Of a DNA stretch of 64,000 nucleotides, positions 18,063-27,383 are shown piece by piece. The stretch is from Photobacterium malacitanum. GTDB lineage: Bacteria > Pseudomonadota > Gammaproteobacteria > Enterobacterales > Vibrionaceae. Below the pieces are notes generated by a model. The model searched no databases, was not told the origin of the DNA, and saw only the letters and a list, made by a program, of their open reading frames with translations. The stretch is from the NCBI RefSeq assembly GCF_900185615.1, contig NZ_FYAK01000001.1:62001-126000 (forward strand). The letters run 5' to 3'. The position numbers and the translations under genes were made by a program. Every line of letters begins with the position of its first letter. Position 1 is the first letter of the stretch.

Positions 18063-19096
18063 GCGATTTTGCCTTTTTGTTTATTAAGTAGATAGATGAA
18101 AAATGGAGCGCCTAAAATAGCGGTAATAATACCTACTGGAAGTTCTTGTGGTGCAAACGCACTACGGGCGATCATATCTGCAACAAGCAATATTAAAGCG
18201 CCTAAAATAGCCGATATTGGCAACAATGTTTTATGGTTAGGGCCTGAAATCATGCGTCCTAAATGCGGAATAACCAGACCAATAAAACCAATGGGGCCGG
18301 TGATCGCAACGGTGATCCCAACTCCAGCTGCACACACAATAATTAAACTGCGTTTAAGATGTTGAACATCTACCCCCATGTGGCGAGCTTCGGCTTCACC
18401 CAATAAAAATGCATTCAGCGCATTTGCTTGGCGGTAACAATAATAATAAATTGCAATCAGGCTTATAAAAGCTAACCCAATACCAGACCATGTCGCCCCA
18501 GCAAGTGAGCCCATAGACCATAAAGAAAAATCACGTAGGGCTTGGTCATCTGCAATGTAATTTAATAATCCAAGTCCTGCGCCAGATATTGCACCAATTG
18601 CAACGCCTGCAAGTAGCATAACCACGACAGAGGTGCCGTTTTTATCTGTACCAAGGTGATACACCAAATAGGTACTTATTGCGCCGCCTAAAAAAGCAAA
18701 AAAGGGCACAGCACCAATATTCATTAATAGTGGATAATGCGTCATCAACGGAGCAAATAAAATGATTGCAAACGCCGCTCCTAGACCTGCACCGCCTGAT
18801 ATACCAATAATACCTGGGTCGGCAAGAGGGTTACGAAATAGCCCTTGTAATACGGCACCACAAATCGCCAATATAGCGCCAATTGCAATACATAATAATG
18901 TCCGTGGTAACCGTATTTGATGGATCACTACATCAACATGAGTTGCAAGTTGATGCTCGCCGGGTAATAAGGCAATAAAGCTGTCTTTATAGCTGATATC
19001 CATCGGTCCAATCGCAATTGAACTGAGTAACGCAAATAAAAGCGAGCCGAGACTGATCACGTAAATGACGGAGGGGGAAATACGAGTAACATTCAT
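18059..19096 (-). CDS. hutC: Heme ABC transporter permease HutC
   Basis: This 345-residue permease of the FecCD/HmuU family has about ten hydrophobic segments. Family marks include RLPRTLLCIAIGAILAICGAVLQGLFRNPLADPGIIG near residues 60-97 and GFIGLVIPHLGRMISGPNHKTLLP near residues 265-290. It pairs with HutD, which it overlaps, and with the binding protein HutB 18 bp upstream. It carries heme from the periplasm to the cytoplasm. Confidence 0.9.
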   Translation of the reverse strand: MNVTRISPSVIYVISLGSLLFALLSSIAIGPMDISYKDSFIALLPGEHQLATHVDVVIHQIRLPRTLLCIAIGAILAICGAVLQGLFRNPLADPGIIGISGGAGLGAAFAIILFAPLMTHYPLLMNIGAVPFFAFLGGAISTYLVYHLGTDKNGTSVVVMLLAGVAIGAISGAGLGLLNYIADDQALRDFSLWSMGSLAGATWSGIGLAFISLIAIYYYCYRQANALNAFLLGEAEARHMGVDVQHLKRSLIIVCAAGVGITVAITGPIGFIGLVIPHLGRMISGPNHKTLLPISAILGALILLVADMIARSAFAPQELPVGIITAILGAPFFIYLLNKQKGKIA

Positions 19097-19114
19097 GACG
19101 TCATTGTTCTCAAT

Positions 19115-20035
19115 TTACGATTGTGGATAAAAAATACCATTAAGACGCATGGCTTCATTAATACTGTGAATACCTAATCCACCAATTAGAGCTGTGCCGT
19201 CAATTACTGCAATAGCATTGTTTTTTGCCGCAGGTGTTGCTGCTAACATGGGCATTTTTTCCAGCAATTGTTGCATGTTTTTAATTGATGCGGTGGTGCG
19301 ATCACTTAATAAAATAATGTCGGGTTGCATCTGCAAAATAGCTTCCGTTGATACTGGCTTATAATTGGCCACTAATTGCGCGGCAGGATTTATTGCACCC
19401 GCTAAAGTAATAATGCTATCGGCAGTGGTATTTTTGCCTGCCACACTGATTGGACGACCATCGTGGATCATTAAAAACAATACTTTTTTAAGCGGGTGTT
19501 GCAGCTGTAAATTGTGTTGTTTGATGGTATCCACGTTGGTTTGAAGTTGTTGCTTAAGTTGCTGCGCTTGTTGCTGATGTTGCGTTAATGCCGCGACTTG
19601 ATCAATACGATGAAATAAATCCGTTACTGTTTCGCCGCCATTGACAATATCTACTTCAATCCCTGACTGTTTTAAAAGCGTTAATGTTTTTGGTGGCCCC
19701 ATTTCATCAGAGCCAATGATTTTGGTTGGCGCTAATGCAATAAGACTTTCTGCAGAGAGTTGGCGGTGATAACCCACTTTAGGCAGGCTCGGTGCGACTA
19801 AGGTTTTACTGGTGACATCCACGGCAATCAATTGTTGCTCAGCACCTAGGGCATTAATAATCTCAGTAATGGCTGCTCCTGCACTGATAACTCGTGGCGA
19901 ATCTGGATTAGGCTGAGCCTGAGCCTGCAGTGAAAAAAAGCTTGATGCTGTTATGAATAATGTAGTTGAAAACAGTGCCTTTCGAGCAATATGCCCCCAA
20001 GAAGGTGTAGTAAAAACAGAGTGTTGACGGTCCAT
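19115..20035 (-). CDS. hutB: Periplasmic heme-binding protein HutB
   Basis: This is a 306-residue class III solute-binding protein (HmuT/BtuF-like). An N-terminal Sec signal ending near LQAQAQ is preceded by a longer than usual cytoplasmic lead (MDRQHSVFTTPSWGHIARK). The mature domain begins RVISAGAAITEIINALGAEQQLIAVD. It keeps PKVGYHRQLSAESLIALAPTKIIGSDEMGPP, the expected heme-binding region with Tyr/His ligands, and a long linking helix. The start ATG shares its first base with the exbD stop (TAATG), indicating coupling. Confidence 0.88.
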   Translation of the reverse strand: MDRQHSVFTTPSWGHIARKALFSTTLFITASSFFSLQAQAQPNPDSPRVISAGAAITEIINALGAEQQLIAVDVTSKTLVAPSLPKVGYHRQLSAESLIALAPTKIIGSDEMGPPKTLTLLKQSGIEVDIVNGGETVTDLFHRIDQVAALTQHQQQAQQLKQQLQTNVDTIKQHNLQLQHPLKKVLFLMIHDGRPISVAGKNTTADSIITLAGAINPAAQLVANYKPVSTEAILQMQPDIILLSDRTTASIKNMQQLLEKMPMLAATPAAKNNAIAVIDGTALIGGLGIHSINEAMRLNGIFYPQS

Positions 20036-20451
20036 TATTGTTGTTCTTCCATTAATAGTTGAGTGGCTTTGATGTCGTTTTTTTGTAGAAAAGCTAACAA
20101 TTTGAGCATTTGTTCGACCGAGGCTTTTTTATCAGCGCCAATCACAACGGGTTTATTGGGCGCTGCTTTAACTGCAGTTAATAGTTGCTGGTTAAAACTG
20201 TCCCAGTTGTTGATAGCTTGGCCTTGCAATGCCCAATAAGGTTCAGTAGCGACCAAATTGATAGTAATAGGATCAGCTTTAGTCGTTTGTAATATTTGAG
20301 TCGACGTTTGTGGTAAGTCGACATCTAATGCTTTGATTTGAACGGTCGCGGTTAGTAGCAAGAACACCATCACAATAAAAATAATATCTAATAATGGGGT
20401 TAAATCAGGAGTTAAGTTATCGCTATCGTGATGATTATTAATCGTTATCAT
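20035..20451 (-). CDS. exbD1: TonB-system energy transducer subunit ExbD1
   Basis: This 138-residue inner-membrane protein has one transmembrane helix, visible as LTPLLDIIFIVMVFLLLTATVQ (residues about 15-36). It carries the essential proton-path aspartate in the PLLDIIF motif. The C-terminal periplasmic domain holds VVIGADKKASVEQMLKLL. It works with ExbB and TonB to harvest proton-motive force for outer-membrane heme receptors. It overlaps exbB by four bases and hutB by one. Vibrio has two TonB systems; the link to hutBCD marks this as system 1. Confidence 0.9.
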   Translation of the reverse strand: MITINNHHDSDNLTPDLTPLLDIIFIVMVFLLLTATVQIKALDVDLPQTSTQILQTTKADPITINLVATEPYWALQGQAINNWDSFNQQLLTAVKAAPNKPVVIGADKKASVEQMLKLLAFLQKNDIKATQLLMEEQQ

Positions 20452-21149
20452 GCTGATGTACCACTATAAGCAGGGTTCTCTTCGCAAGTATCACACGGTT
20501 TTGCAGGGCTATTTACAGCATCAATATTCATGCCTTCGAGCCATAAATTACAGCGGTTTAAGCTATGCTCAAGTTTCGCCATAATACTGTCAGCCCATAG
20601 ACCTAATAACTGCGAACCTGTAATTGCGGGTAGGGCAATAATCAATCCTGCAGCAGTAGTACGCATCGCAAGCCCCAAACCATCAGCAAGATCACTTGGC
20701 GTAACCGAACCGGTAGAGAGGGCGATACCTTTAAACATATCAATCAAGCCAAGTACAGTGCCAAGCAATCCTAGCAATGGACTAATCACACCAATTAAAC
20801 TCAGTAATCGTAACCCAGAGCGTAATTGTTGGCGTTTTTGCAATAACCAAATATTGGCCGCATCTTCGCGTAACGGTTTAGTAAAGTGACGGTGAGCGAT
20901 CAGCATCGCAATCCCTTTACACAATAATGGTCGTTGGTGCTTGAGTTGGGCTGCTAATTGATCAAGTGCGCGATCGTCATGTCTATTTTGCTGTTCAAGT
21001 AAGGTTGTGACTTTGGTTTTACCAACACCGGTACAAAGAAAAACTTGTATTAAGCGTTCGACTAAAATCATGACCGTTAAGGCAGAGCAAGCAAGTAACG
21101 GCCATGTCATGAGGCCAAATTGTTGAGTAAGCGTATCGACTACAGTCAT
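20448..21149 (-). CDS. exbB1: TonB-system proton channel subunit ExbB1
   Basis: This is a 233-residue MotA/TolQ/ExbB-family protein. It has an N-terminal helix (TWPLLACSALTVMILVERLIQVFL) and two central helices. The first of these is in LRLLSLIGVISPLLGLLGTVLGLIDMFKGIA and the second in LADGLGLAMRTTAAGLIIALPAI, the hallmark of the family. It lies three bases after tonB and overlaps exbD. The Cys-containing C-terminal tail (CDTCEENPAYSG) extends past the conserved core and is not typical; role unknown. Confidence 0.9.
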   Translation of the reverse strand: MTVVDTLTQQFGLMTWPLLACSALTVMILVERLIQVFLCTGVGKTKVTTLLEQQNRHDDRALDQLAAQLKHQRPLLCKGIAMLIAHRHFTKPLREDAANIWLLQKRQQLRSGLRLLSLIGVISPLLGLLGTVLGLIDMFKGIALSTGSVTPSDLADGLGLAMRTTAAGLIIALPAITGSQLLGLWADSIMAKLEHSLNRCNLWLEGMNIDAVNSPAKPCDTCEENPAYSGTSA

Positions 21150-21152
21150 GGT

Positions 21153-21926
21153 TTAATCCAATTTAAAACGTACAGGGATCTGTACTCGGTGGGCAATTGC
21201 CTTACCGTTAACAATGTGAGAAGAAAAGCGCCATTTCTTAATTGCTGCAATCGCTGCATCATCTAAAATTTGTGCGCCCGATGATTTAATCAGTTTTTGT
21301 TTAAGCTGTTGTCCTTGAGCATCTATCCACACCTCAACCAATACTTGACCTTCAATACCACGCCGTTTGGCTAATCTGGGGTAATTAACCGGACTCGGTC
21401 GAGTTGCAAAGGTTGGCTTTGAGACTAATTGCAACGTTTGTGCACCAGTGCTGATATTGTTTTTTTTCGGTAATTTACTAAATTGATTTTTAATTGTTTT
21501 TTTGTTGTTAAGTGTGGTTTTTTTGGTTTTTGATTCTTTTTTGGTTTTTTGTGGTTGTTTTTTAACTATTTGTTTTTTTTCAACAACTGCTTTTTGAGGT
21601 TGTTTTTTAGCCGAAGATTTATGTCTTTTTGTTATTGTTGGCTTTTTTTTGACAACCTTTGGGCTAACAGTATCAGTGTTTGATAAACGTTTAATTTCTG
21701 ATTTAATAGGTTTTTTTATATTTTTCTCAATAGGTTGTGCTATAGGGTTTATCGTTGGAGTGTTGTTGTTCTTCGCGGCTGGTATTGCTGTAAATGTTAA
21801 ACTAACCCGAGGACTATCTGCTCCCATAGTAAGTGTCAGTGGCTCTTTGGTTGGCATCGCGGCAAGGAACATACTGTGCACCAAAAGTGATACTGCTCCT
21901 GCGGCTATATAACGTTTAGTATTCAC
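21153..21926 (-). CDS. tonB1: Energy transducer TonB1
   Basis: This protein of about 257 residues transmits energy to outer-membrane receptors. One N-terminal membrane anchor (AAGAVSLLVHSMFLAAM) is followed by a long Lys-rich periplasmic linker (about residues 60-155). The C-terminal TonB domain has NYPRLAKRRGIEGQVLVEVWID and a terminal AIKKWRFSS...IPVRFKLD. The linker is unusually Lys/Gln-rich and poor in Pro compared with E. coli TonB. The frame can start at a GTG at 21935, but the GTG at 21926 is preceded by AGGTGA at good spacing and gives MNTKRY, like other Vibrio TonB1. It is the first gene of the heme operon. Confidence 0.9.
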   Translation of the reverse strand: MNTKRYIAAGAVSLLVHSMFLAAMPTKEPLTLTMGADSPRVSLTFTAIPAAKNNNTPTINPIAQPIEKNIKKPIKSEIKRLSNTDTVSPKVVKKKPTITKRHKSSAKKQPQKAVVEKKQIVKKQPQKTKKESKTKKTTLNNKKTIKNQFSKLPKKNNISTGAQTLQLVSKPTFATRPSPVNYPRLAKRRGIEGQVLVEVWIDAQGQQLKQKLIKSSGAQILDDAAIAAIKKWRFSSHIVNGKAIAHRVQIPVRFKLD

Positions 21927-22093
21927 TCTTTTCACCTAAGGCTAAGATGAGATCGACGCCTGTGGTAGCAATTAAATGTCTGTGCAAAATAACGTCCTCA
22001 CGATGTAATGTGTATTTTGTTAATATTTTTAATTGGTTAGCGGTGTGATATTCACAGTCCTAGCTTGTTTTTAGCTATTATCCACGAAATGCG

Positions 22094-22113
22094 AATAATA
22101 TCAATTATCATTT
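22094..22113. promoter_or_regulatory. Candidate Fur box in the tonB1/hutW divergent region
   Basis: On the minus strand the site contains AATGATAAT followed by TGATATTATT, matching the Fur consensus at about 15 of 19 positions. It lies between the two divergent heme operons, where iron control is expected. Confidence 0.65.
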
Positions 22114-22332
22114 GCAATATTATTCAATGCAAAATATCATGCTAACCAACAACATTTATAAGCACTGATAAAAGTGGCGATGCACCACTTTTACGCTGAT
22201 ATTATTGTGATAAGCATTTAGAAAGTGACAGCAAACCATTATAAATAGTGTGGTTAGTATCGATTGGTTGCCAACCTGATCGAAAAGACTAATAACAACT
22301 GACGTAGAGGGGCTAGTGACATAGCCATTAAA

Positions 22333-23745
22333 ATGATAAATGCCGACCGATTAACATTGCCAGCTAATATGCCCGTAACATTGGACACGTCTGTTTTTGA
22401 CAGTGATATTCTAGGTGAGAATACACCCGATCCATTGCGGTTTGGTTTTCGACGTAAGTTATCGGCCCATGCTGGTGGCGGTCACCATGCACCGATTACT
22501 GTTGAACAGATTCAACCACTCGCCCAACGGGTATTGCAGCAAACGACGCCGCCTTTCAATAAGCGTTGCTTATATGTTCATATTCCATTTTGTCGTGTGC
22601 GGTGTACTTATTGCAGCTTTTTTGAATATGCTTCAAGTCAACGTTTAATCGATGACTATTTTGCAGCATTGATGGCTGAGCTTAAATGTAAAGCATCACA
22701 ACCATGGACGCAGGCAGCCCCATTTCAAGCGGTTTACATTGGTGGTGGTACACCAACGGATTTAACTGCTGCACAAATTAAACAACTCGGCACCATGATT
22801 CGCCGTTATTTTCCATTAGCCACCGATTGCGAGCTGACCTTAGAAGGGCGTATTAACCGTTTTAATGATGAAATGTTTGATTCAGCACTGGAAGGGGGAT
22901 TTAACCGATTTTCATTTGGGGTGCAAAGTTTTGATACGCAAGTACGTCGTCAAGCAAAACGGTTAGATGATCGCGAAGTGGTGCTCAAGCGCATCAGTGA
23001 ACTAGCAGCGGCCGATCAAGCACCGATTGTGATTGATTTACTCTATGGCTTGCCTTATCAAAATATTGATGTGTGGCGACATGATCTTGATGATTTTCTT
23101 GATTCAGGTGCCCATGGTGTCGATTTATATCAATTAATTGAAATGGGTAATACCCCGATGGGAAAAATGGTCGAACAAGGCCGTTTACCTCAGCCTGCAG
23201 ATACCATCACTAAAGCCTCAATGTTTGAAATTGGGGTCGATTATATGGCTAAGCATCACTTACGGCGGTTAAGTGTTAATCATTGGGCGCGCGATAACCG
23301 TGAGCGGAGTTGTTATAACAGCCTAGCAAAAACAACCGCAGAAGTGTTGCCACTTGGTGCTGGCGCAGGAGGGAATGTTGGTGGTTATGGCTTTATGCAA
23401 CACCGTAAACTAGAACGTTACATGGATGACGTTAGCCAACAGCATTTTCCATTGGCGATGATGGTTAAATCCTCATCCCATGCAGTAATCAATACCACTA
23501 TTAAAGCCGGATTTGATCGTGGAGTGCTTGTTGCCAAAGAACTTGATAAACAAGCAGGGTGGCCATTATTTAGTTATTGTTTGCCGCTATTTGAGCGTTG
23601 GCAAAAAAATGGCTTCGTGACCTTAGAACAACACGGCAGTCACCGTTATTTGAATTTAACGTTAGCAGGGCAATTTTGGTCAGTGACACTGGCACAGGCG
23701 TTAATTCAAGTAGTGACAACAGCGATATCGAAACCGCAACCGTAG
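22333..23745 (+). CDS. hutW: Heme utilisation radical SAM protein HutW
   Basis: This 470-residue radical SAM enzyme is of the HemN/HutW branch. The cluster-binding CxxxCxxC is seen in YVHIPFCRVRCTYCSFFEY (about residues 85-105), followed by YIGGGTPTDL and the HemN-like FSFGVQSFDTQVRRQ. The HutW/ChuW family includes anaerobic heme-degrading methyltransferases (anaerobilin synthesis in E. coli O157 ChuW); HutW is expected to open heme without oxygen. It leads the hutWXZ operon, divergent from tonB1. The ribosome site is weak, so the start is only probable. Confidence 0.9.
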   Translation: MINADRLTLPANMPVTLDTSVFDSDILGENTPDPLRFGFRRKLSAHAGGGHHAPITVEQIQPLAQRVLQQTTPPFNKRCLYVHIPFCRVRCTYCSFFEYASSQRLIDDYFAALMAELKCKASQPWTQAAPFQAVYIGGGTPTDLTAAQIKQLGTMIRRYFPLATDCELTLEGRINRFNDEMFDSALEGGFNRFSFGVQSFDTQVRRQAKRLDDREVVLKRISELAAADQAPIVIDLLYGLPYQNIDVWRHDLDDFLDSGAHGVDLYQLIEMGNTPMGKMVEQGRLPQPADTITKASMFEIGVDYMAKHHLRRLSVNHWARDNRERSCYNSLAKTTAEVLPLGAGAGGNVGGYGFMQHRKLERYMDDVSQQHFPLAMMVKSSSHAVINTTIKAGFDRGVLVAKELDKQAGWPLFSYCLPLFERWQKNGFVTLEQHGSHRYLNLTLAGQFWSVTLAQALIQVVTTAISKPQP

Positions 23746-23791
23746 TCATATTTCAACGCAAAAGATTTATTAATTAAAAAGGATGATAACT

Positions 23792-24313
23792 GTGTTTTCT
23801 CGCTATTCTCAGGCTGAATTAACAATCAAAGTTGCTGATATTCTGCAACAAAATGACAAATTGCATGCTGGCGCTATTGCTGAACAATTACAAGTTACAG
23901 AAGGTGAAATCGTGCTGTCGTTGCCATCAGAGTTGGTTGTGCCACTAGCAGGTCATTTGGCCCAAGCTATTGTTGAAGCCTTACCAAGCTGGGGTCCTGT
24001 GACAACGATTGTACATTCAATGGGATCTATTTTTGAAGTTAAAGCCCCTTTTCCTAAAGGCAAGTTAGCTCGTGGTTACTATAATTTAATGGGGAAAGAC
24101 GGCGAACTACACGGGCATTTACGCTTAGATCTTGTTGAACATATCGCACTAGTTAGCAAGCCATTTATGGGCCAAGAAAGCTATTTTATTGGCTTTTTTG
24201 CAGCCAATGGTGAGTGTGTGTTTAAAGTCTATTTGGGAAGAGATAAACAGCGTAATTTATACCCGCAGCAAATTGAAAAATTCCAGCAGCTAAAACTATT
24301 AGCGAATCAATAA
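23792..24313 (+). CDS. hutX: Heme utilisation/carrier protein HutX
   Basis: This is a protein of about 173 residues in the HutX/ChuX family, cytoplasmic heme-binding proteins that hand heme to HutZ. Family marks are the N-terminal AIAEQLQVTEGEIVLSLP helix-turn and the central GPVTTIVHSMGSIFEVKAPFPKGKLARGYYNL, then MGQESYFIGFFAANGECVFKVYLGRD. The frame begins with an ATG at 23783 that overlaps its own Shine-Dalgarno (AAAAAGG). The in-frame GTG at 23792 has proper spacing and is preferred. It lies between hutW and hutZ. Confidence 0.88.
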   Translation: MFSRYSQAELTIKVADILQQNDKLHAGAIAEQLQVTEGEIVLSLPSELVVPLAGHLAQAIVEALPSWGPVTTIVHSMGSIFEVKAPFPKGKLARGYYNLMGKDGELHGHLRLDLVEHIALVSKPFMGQESYFIGFFAANGECVFKVYLGRDKQRNLYPQQIEKFQQLKLLANQ

Positions 24314-24395
24314 CCGTTGTCAGTTAAAAAATAATAACAACATACATAACTAGAAAATAAGTCAGCCCGAATAAAAAAGGAAGAAGGGAGATAAA

Positions 24396-24953
24396 ATGAG
24401 TGAAGTAAAACAACAGCGCTTACAAAACCGTTTAGGGCCAGAGATTAAAGAATTTCGTGAAGCGTGTTTAACATTGCAATTGGCGACCGTCGATATTAAT
24501 GGCAAGCCTAATGTGAGTTATGCGCCGTTTGCATTATTGGATGATGGTTACTACGTATTAATTAGCCAAATTGCTAAACATGCGCGTAATTTACTTGAAA
24601 ATCCGCAGGTTTCATTGATGATGATTGAAGATGAAACCACAGCTAAAACTTTGTATGCCCGTAAACGATTAACTTTTGAAGCTGATGTTAGCGTTGTTGA
24701 GCGTAATTGTGAAGGGTGGACCTTAGCTGTTGCGGCTTTACGCCAACGTTTCGGTGAAATTATTGATGGCTTGAGTGGTTTAGAAGACTTTGTTTTATTC
24801 CGTTTAGCGCCGACTCAGGGTTTATTTGTAAAAGGGTTTGGTAAAGCATTTCAAGTCAGCGGTGATGATTTAGTGGATTTTGTGCACCTAGAGCAAGGCC
24901 ATCGCCGTATTAAAGATGGCTCAGAAATTGAAACATTTGATGAGAAATTATAA
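24396..24953 (+). CDS. hutZ: Heme-degrading protein HutZ
   Basis: This 185-residue protein has a split-barrel (pyridoxamine-phosphate-oxidase-like) fold and cleaves heme in V. cholerae. The N-terminus EIKEFREACLTLQLATVDINGKPNVSYAPFAL and the segment LISQIAKHARNLLENPQVSLMMIEDE are characteristic. The conserved C-terminal stretch FGKAFQVSGDDLVDFVHLEQGHRRI carries the expected heme-ligand His (in GHRR). A strong ribosome site (GAAGGGAG) precedes the ATG. Length is close to V. cholerae HutZ (176 aa). It is the last gene of hutWXZ. Confidence 0.9.
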   Translation: MSEVKQQRLQNRLGPEIKEFREACLTLQLATVDINGKPNVSYAPFALLDDGYYVLISQIAKHARNLLENPQVSLMMIEDETTAKTLYARKRLTFEADVSVVERNCEGWTLAVAALRQRFGEIIDGLSGLEDFVLFRLAPTQGLFVKGFGKAFQVSGDDLVDFVHLEQGHRRIKDGSEIETFDEKL

Positions 24954-24994
24954 AACGTTTACTGCTAACGACTAACTATCATTATTTAATCGTT

Positions 24995-25020
24995 CATGCC
25001 TGCTGTTCATCACAGGCATG
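24995..25020. terminator. Hairpin after hutZ
   Basis: CATGCCTG (24995-25002) and CAGGCATG (25013-25020) form a perfect 8-bp stem 42 bp past the hutZ stop. The T-tract is poor, so it is a possible rather than certain terminator. Confidence 0.45.
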
Positions 25021-25164
25021 TGTTCGTTTAGGGCGTTATAGCAGACCCTAGCGACCATGGTTGCCGATAAGTTGATCACGATCATCGTAATTTAGAGCCT
25101 AACTTGAACTTGGTAAAATACCTGTGATAATTAGGTTATTAATTGCTTAATTATTCGGATAAAA

Positions 25165-25563
25165 ATGATGACGGAAGAACATAAAAAGGGTATTTGGTTT
25201 GCCTATATTGCCAGTTTTCTGACCCCATTTACTTTACTATTATCAGGTATTATTGCCATTATTTATGCGGGTTATAAACTCGATAAAGGCACTGATGAAG
25301 TCACTTATAGCCATTACTACACCATTATTCGTAGCTTCTTTTTGTTTTTAACATTTTTTGTGGTGTTAGGTGTTTCTGCGGCAACAACAACTGGCATGAT
25401 TGCGGGTGCTGAATATTGGGTTCATAGCGATATTTTACATAAAGCACTGCATGTATTACCGTTTATCGGTGGTGCGATTGCCCTGGTAGCAATTGTTATT
25501 TGGTTCGCTAAAATTCTCAATGGCATGCGCTTGTTAAGTCAAAATCAAGCGGTGAAGTTGTAA
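25165..25563 (+). CDS. Small inner-membrane protein, DUF4870-like
   Basis: This is a 132-residue membrane protein of unknown function. About three to four hydrophobic helices are visible: FAYIASFLTPFTLLLSGIIAIIYAGY, SFFLFLTFFVVLGVSAA, and LPFIGGAIALVAIVIWFAKI. The arrangement, with a polar loop carrying HYYTIIRSF between helices, resembles DUF4870-type proteins in many proteobacteria; this is family likeness by eye only. It stands alone between hutZ and a convergent gene and has a terminator behind it. Nothing around it indicates a job. Confidence 0.6.
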   Translation: MMTEEHKKGIWFAYIASFLTPFTLLLSGIIAIIYAGYKLDKGTDEVTYSHYYTIIRSFFLFLTFFVVLGVSAATTTGMIAGAEYWVHSDILHKALHVLPFIGGAIALVAIVIWFAKILNGMRLLSQNQAVKL

Positions 25564-25599
25564 CTGGCAGCTTAAATAATCAAATTAAATAGCACCAAT

Positions 25600-25634
25600 A
25601 AAAAAAGGATAATCGCTTGATTATCCTTTTTTTT
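25600..25634. terminator. Bidirectional terminator
   Basis: AAAAAAAGGATAATC and GATTATCCTTTTTTT form a perfect stem around GCTT, with T-runs both ways, between two converging genes. Confidence 0.92.
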
Positions 25635-25660
25635 CGGCAGAGAGAGTAATCTCAATGCGA

Positions 25661-26239
25661 TTATTTCTTAAATTGCATTACAAGCTGGTCTAATTGCTTA
25701 AGCAGATCAGTTGTTTTTGGATCTTGCTTTTTCATTGCCGCAATTACGTCATCTTGTACTTGCTTGTCTTGCTTGCTGATTGCAGGATCATTCAAGATAG
25801 TGCGTTGTTGCTTCTCAAGTGTAGTACGGATAGTGGTAAATTCTTTTACTAACTCAGTACGCTTGTCGTTAGAAATATCTTTCTTAGTCGCTTCAACTTG
25901 AATTTCTTGAGCACGTTTAATTAGCTTCTCTGGTTGGTAACCCAATGCTTTAACTTTATTGTTAAACGCTGTTTCGTAAGCTTTCATCTCAGTGATAAGT
26001 TGAGGGTTTGCTTTTAGTGTTTTTACACGGATAGCGGCAAGCTGTTGTTGGATTTTACCAATTTCGCCAGCTACATGCTGTTGTTCAGCTGTGATCTGGT
26101 GAGACGAGGCCATAGGCACAGTCGTTGGCGCATCTTTAGCCATTGCCACTGCTGGTGCTGCTGCGAACGCACAAGCTAAAGCGATAGGCGCTGCAACTTT
26201 AAGAAGTTTAGTTTTTAAGCCAGATGTTTTAGTCTGCAT
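25661..26239 (-). CDS. Predicted periplasmic helical protein of unknown function
   Basis: This 192-residue protein has a clear Sec signal peptide (KLLKVAAPIALACAFAAAPAVAMA). The mature part is almost wholly charged helix rich in Lys, Gln and Glu (EIGKIQQQLAAIRVKTLKAN and later repeats of that texture). No Cys or catalytic motif is visible. Its size and composition recall small periplasmic chaperones (Spy or Skp-like), but I see no diagnostic motif and do not assign it. The reading frame extends to a TTG at 26260; the ATG at 26239 has an AGAGA site eight bases upstream and is preferred. It is monocistronic. Confidence 0.65.
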   Translation of the reverse strand: MQTKTSGLKTKLLKVAAPIALACAFAAAPAVAMAKDAPTTVPMASSHQITAEQQHVAGEIGKIQQQLAAIRVKTLKANPQLITEMKAYETAFNNKVKALGYQPEKLIKRAQEIQVEATKKDISNDKRTELVKEFTTIRTTLEKQQRTILNDPAISKQDKQVQDDVIAAMKKQDPKTTDLLKQLDQLVMQFKK

Positions 26240-26353
26240 TATGGTTTCTCTTATGTTCAATGAATAACGTTTCTATTCAAGAAAGCGTGAGAGAGCATCG
26301 TTAGCGAGTCTCAGCATCATAATCTTGAAGTGCTTACGACATAACATACGCGC

Positions 26354-26380
26354 ACTGATCTACTGTTATGTCAGATCAGT
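26354..26380. repeat. 8-bp dyad (ACTGATCT...AGATCAGT)
   Basis: A perfect inverted repeat with an 11-base spacer lies in the 407-bp gap between the divergent periplasmic-protein gene and hypB. It may be an operator or a transcript hairpin. No FNR or sigma-54 signature was seen in this gap. Confidence 0.4.
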
Positions 26381-26646
26381 GTCATTAAGCCTGAAGCTAA
26401 ACTGAATAATATAATTTCGCATTTTATCAGTCAGCCGAAAAAGACGATATATATATAATATCAATCTAAAGATCCGCAAAATAAATTATCACACAAATTG
26501 CATTATTCTTTTAAAGCATAGATAATCGATGCTCATAATTCTCAGAATTTGAGTGTTTAATAACCTGAACTGAGTCCTGTTTCATTTTTCTAACGTTATC
26601 GATTTTTGATTAACACCTTAGAAAATCCCCCTCTGCTGGAGTTCAT

Positions 26647-27381
26647 ATGTGCCAAGATTGCGGTTGTTCATTACCGAGAGGTGATCATCATCACCATCAA
26701 TTACAAGCTAATCCACAATTAAATGATAAAAAGACCTTATCAGTTATTCATAAAATTCTTGATAAGAATGACGTGGAAGCTGCTCATAACCGAGCTCATT
26801 TTGAAGCACAAAATGTGACTGCCTTTAATTTAATGAGTAGCCCTGGTAGCGGTAAAACCACATTACTTGAGCATTTGCACCAGCATACCGATCTTAAATA
26901 TGCCGTGATTGAAGGTGATTTAGAAACCTCGCGTGACGCTGATCGTCTAAAAGCACACGGTATTGACGCTTACCAAATTCAAACCGGTTCTGCATGTCAC
27001 CTTGATGCCTTTATGGTACATGGCGCATTACACCATATTGATCTTAAAAAGCTTGATATTTGCTTTGTTGAGAATGTCGGTAACTTAGTTTGTCCTGCTA
27101 GCTACGACGTGGGTACACATAAAAATATCGTGCTAGTTTCAGTACCTGAAGGCGACGATAAAATTGAGAAATACCCAGTGATGTTCCGTCGTGCCGATTT
27201 AGTATTGATTACTAAGTGCGATTTACTGCCATATTTTGACTTCAGCATTGAAGAGGCCAAAGCACAGCTCAAAAAGCTTAATCCTGAGGTAGAAGTGATT
27301 ACCTTATCGACTAAAGACGCAGCAACATTTGCCCCTTTGGTTACTTGGCTAATGGCGAATCAACGCCAACAGGAAGCGTAA
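26647..27381 (+). CDS. hypB: Hydrogenase nickel incorporation GTPase HypB
   Basis: This is a 244-residue GTPase that, with HypA, inserts nickel into [NiFe] hydrogenase large subunit. The N-terminal high-affinity nickel motif is CQDCGC, with a short histidine cluster (DHHHHQ) following. The G-domain has the P-loop SSPGSGKTT, FVENVGNLVCPA (metal-binding Cys in the switch region) and the guanine-specificity motif TKCD. Length is typical. A CTGGAG ribosome site precedes the ATG. It is the first gene of hypBCDEA. Confidence 0.95.
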   Translation: MCQDCGCSLPRGDHHHHQLQANPQLNDKKTLSVIHKILDKNDVEAAHNRAHFEAQNVTAFNLMSSPGSGKTTLLEHLHQHTDLKYAVIEGDLETSRDADRLKAHGIDAYQIQTGSACHLDAFMVHGALHHIDLKKLDICFVENVGNLVCPASYDVGTHKNIVLVSVPEGDDKIEKYPVMFRRADLVLITKCDLLPYFDFSIEEAKAQLKKLNPEVEVITLSTKDAATFAPLVTWLMANQRQQEA

Positions 27382-27383
27382 TT

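Noticed and set aside
26380..26640. FNR or sigma-54 site upstream of hypB
   Set aside because: No TTGAT-N4-ATCAA or GG-N10-GC type element was found; AT-rich dyads there do not fit either.
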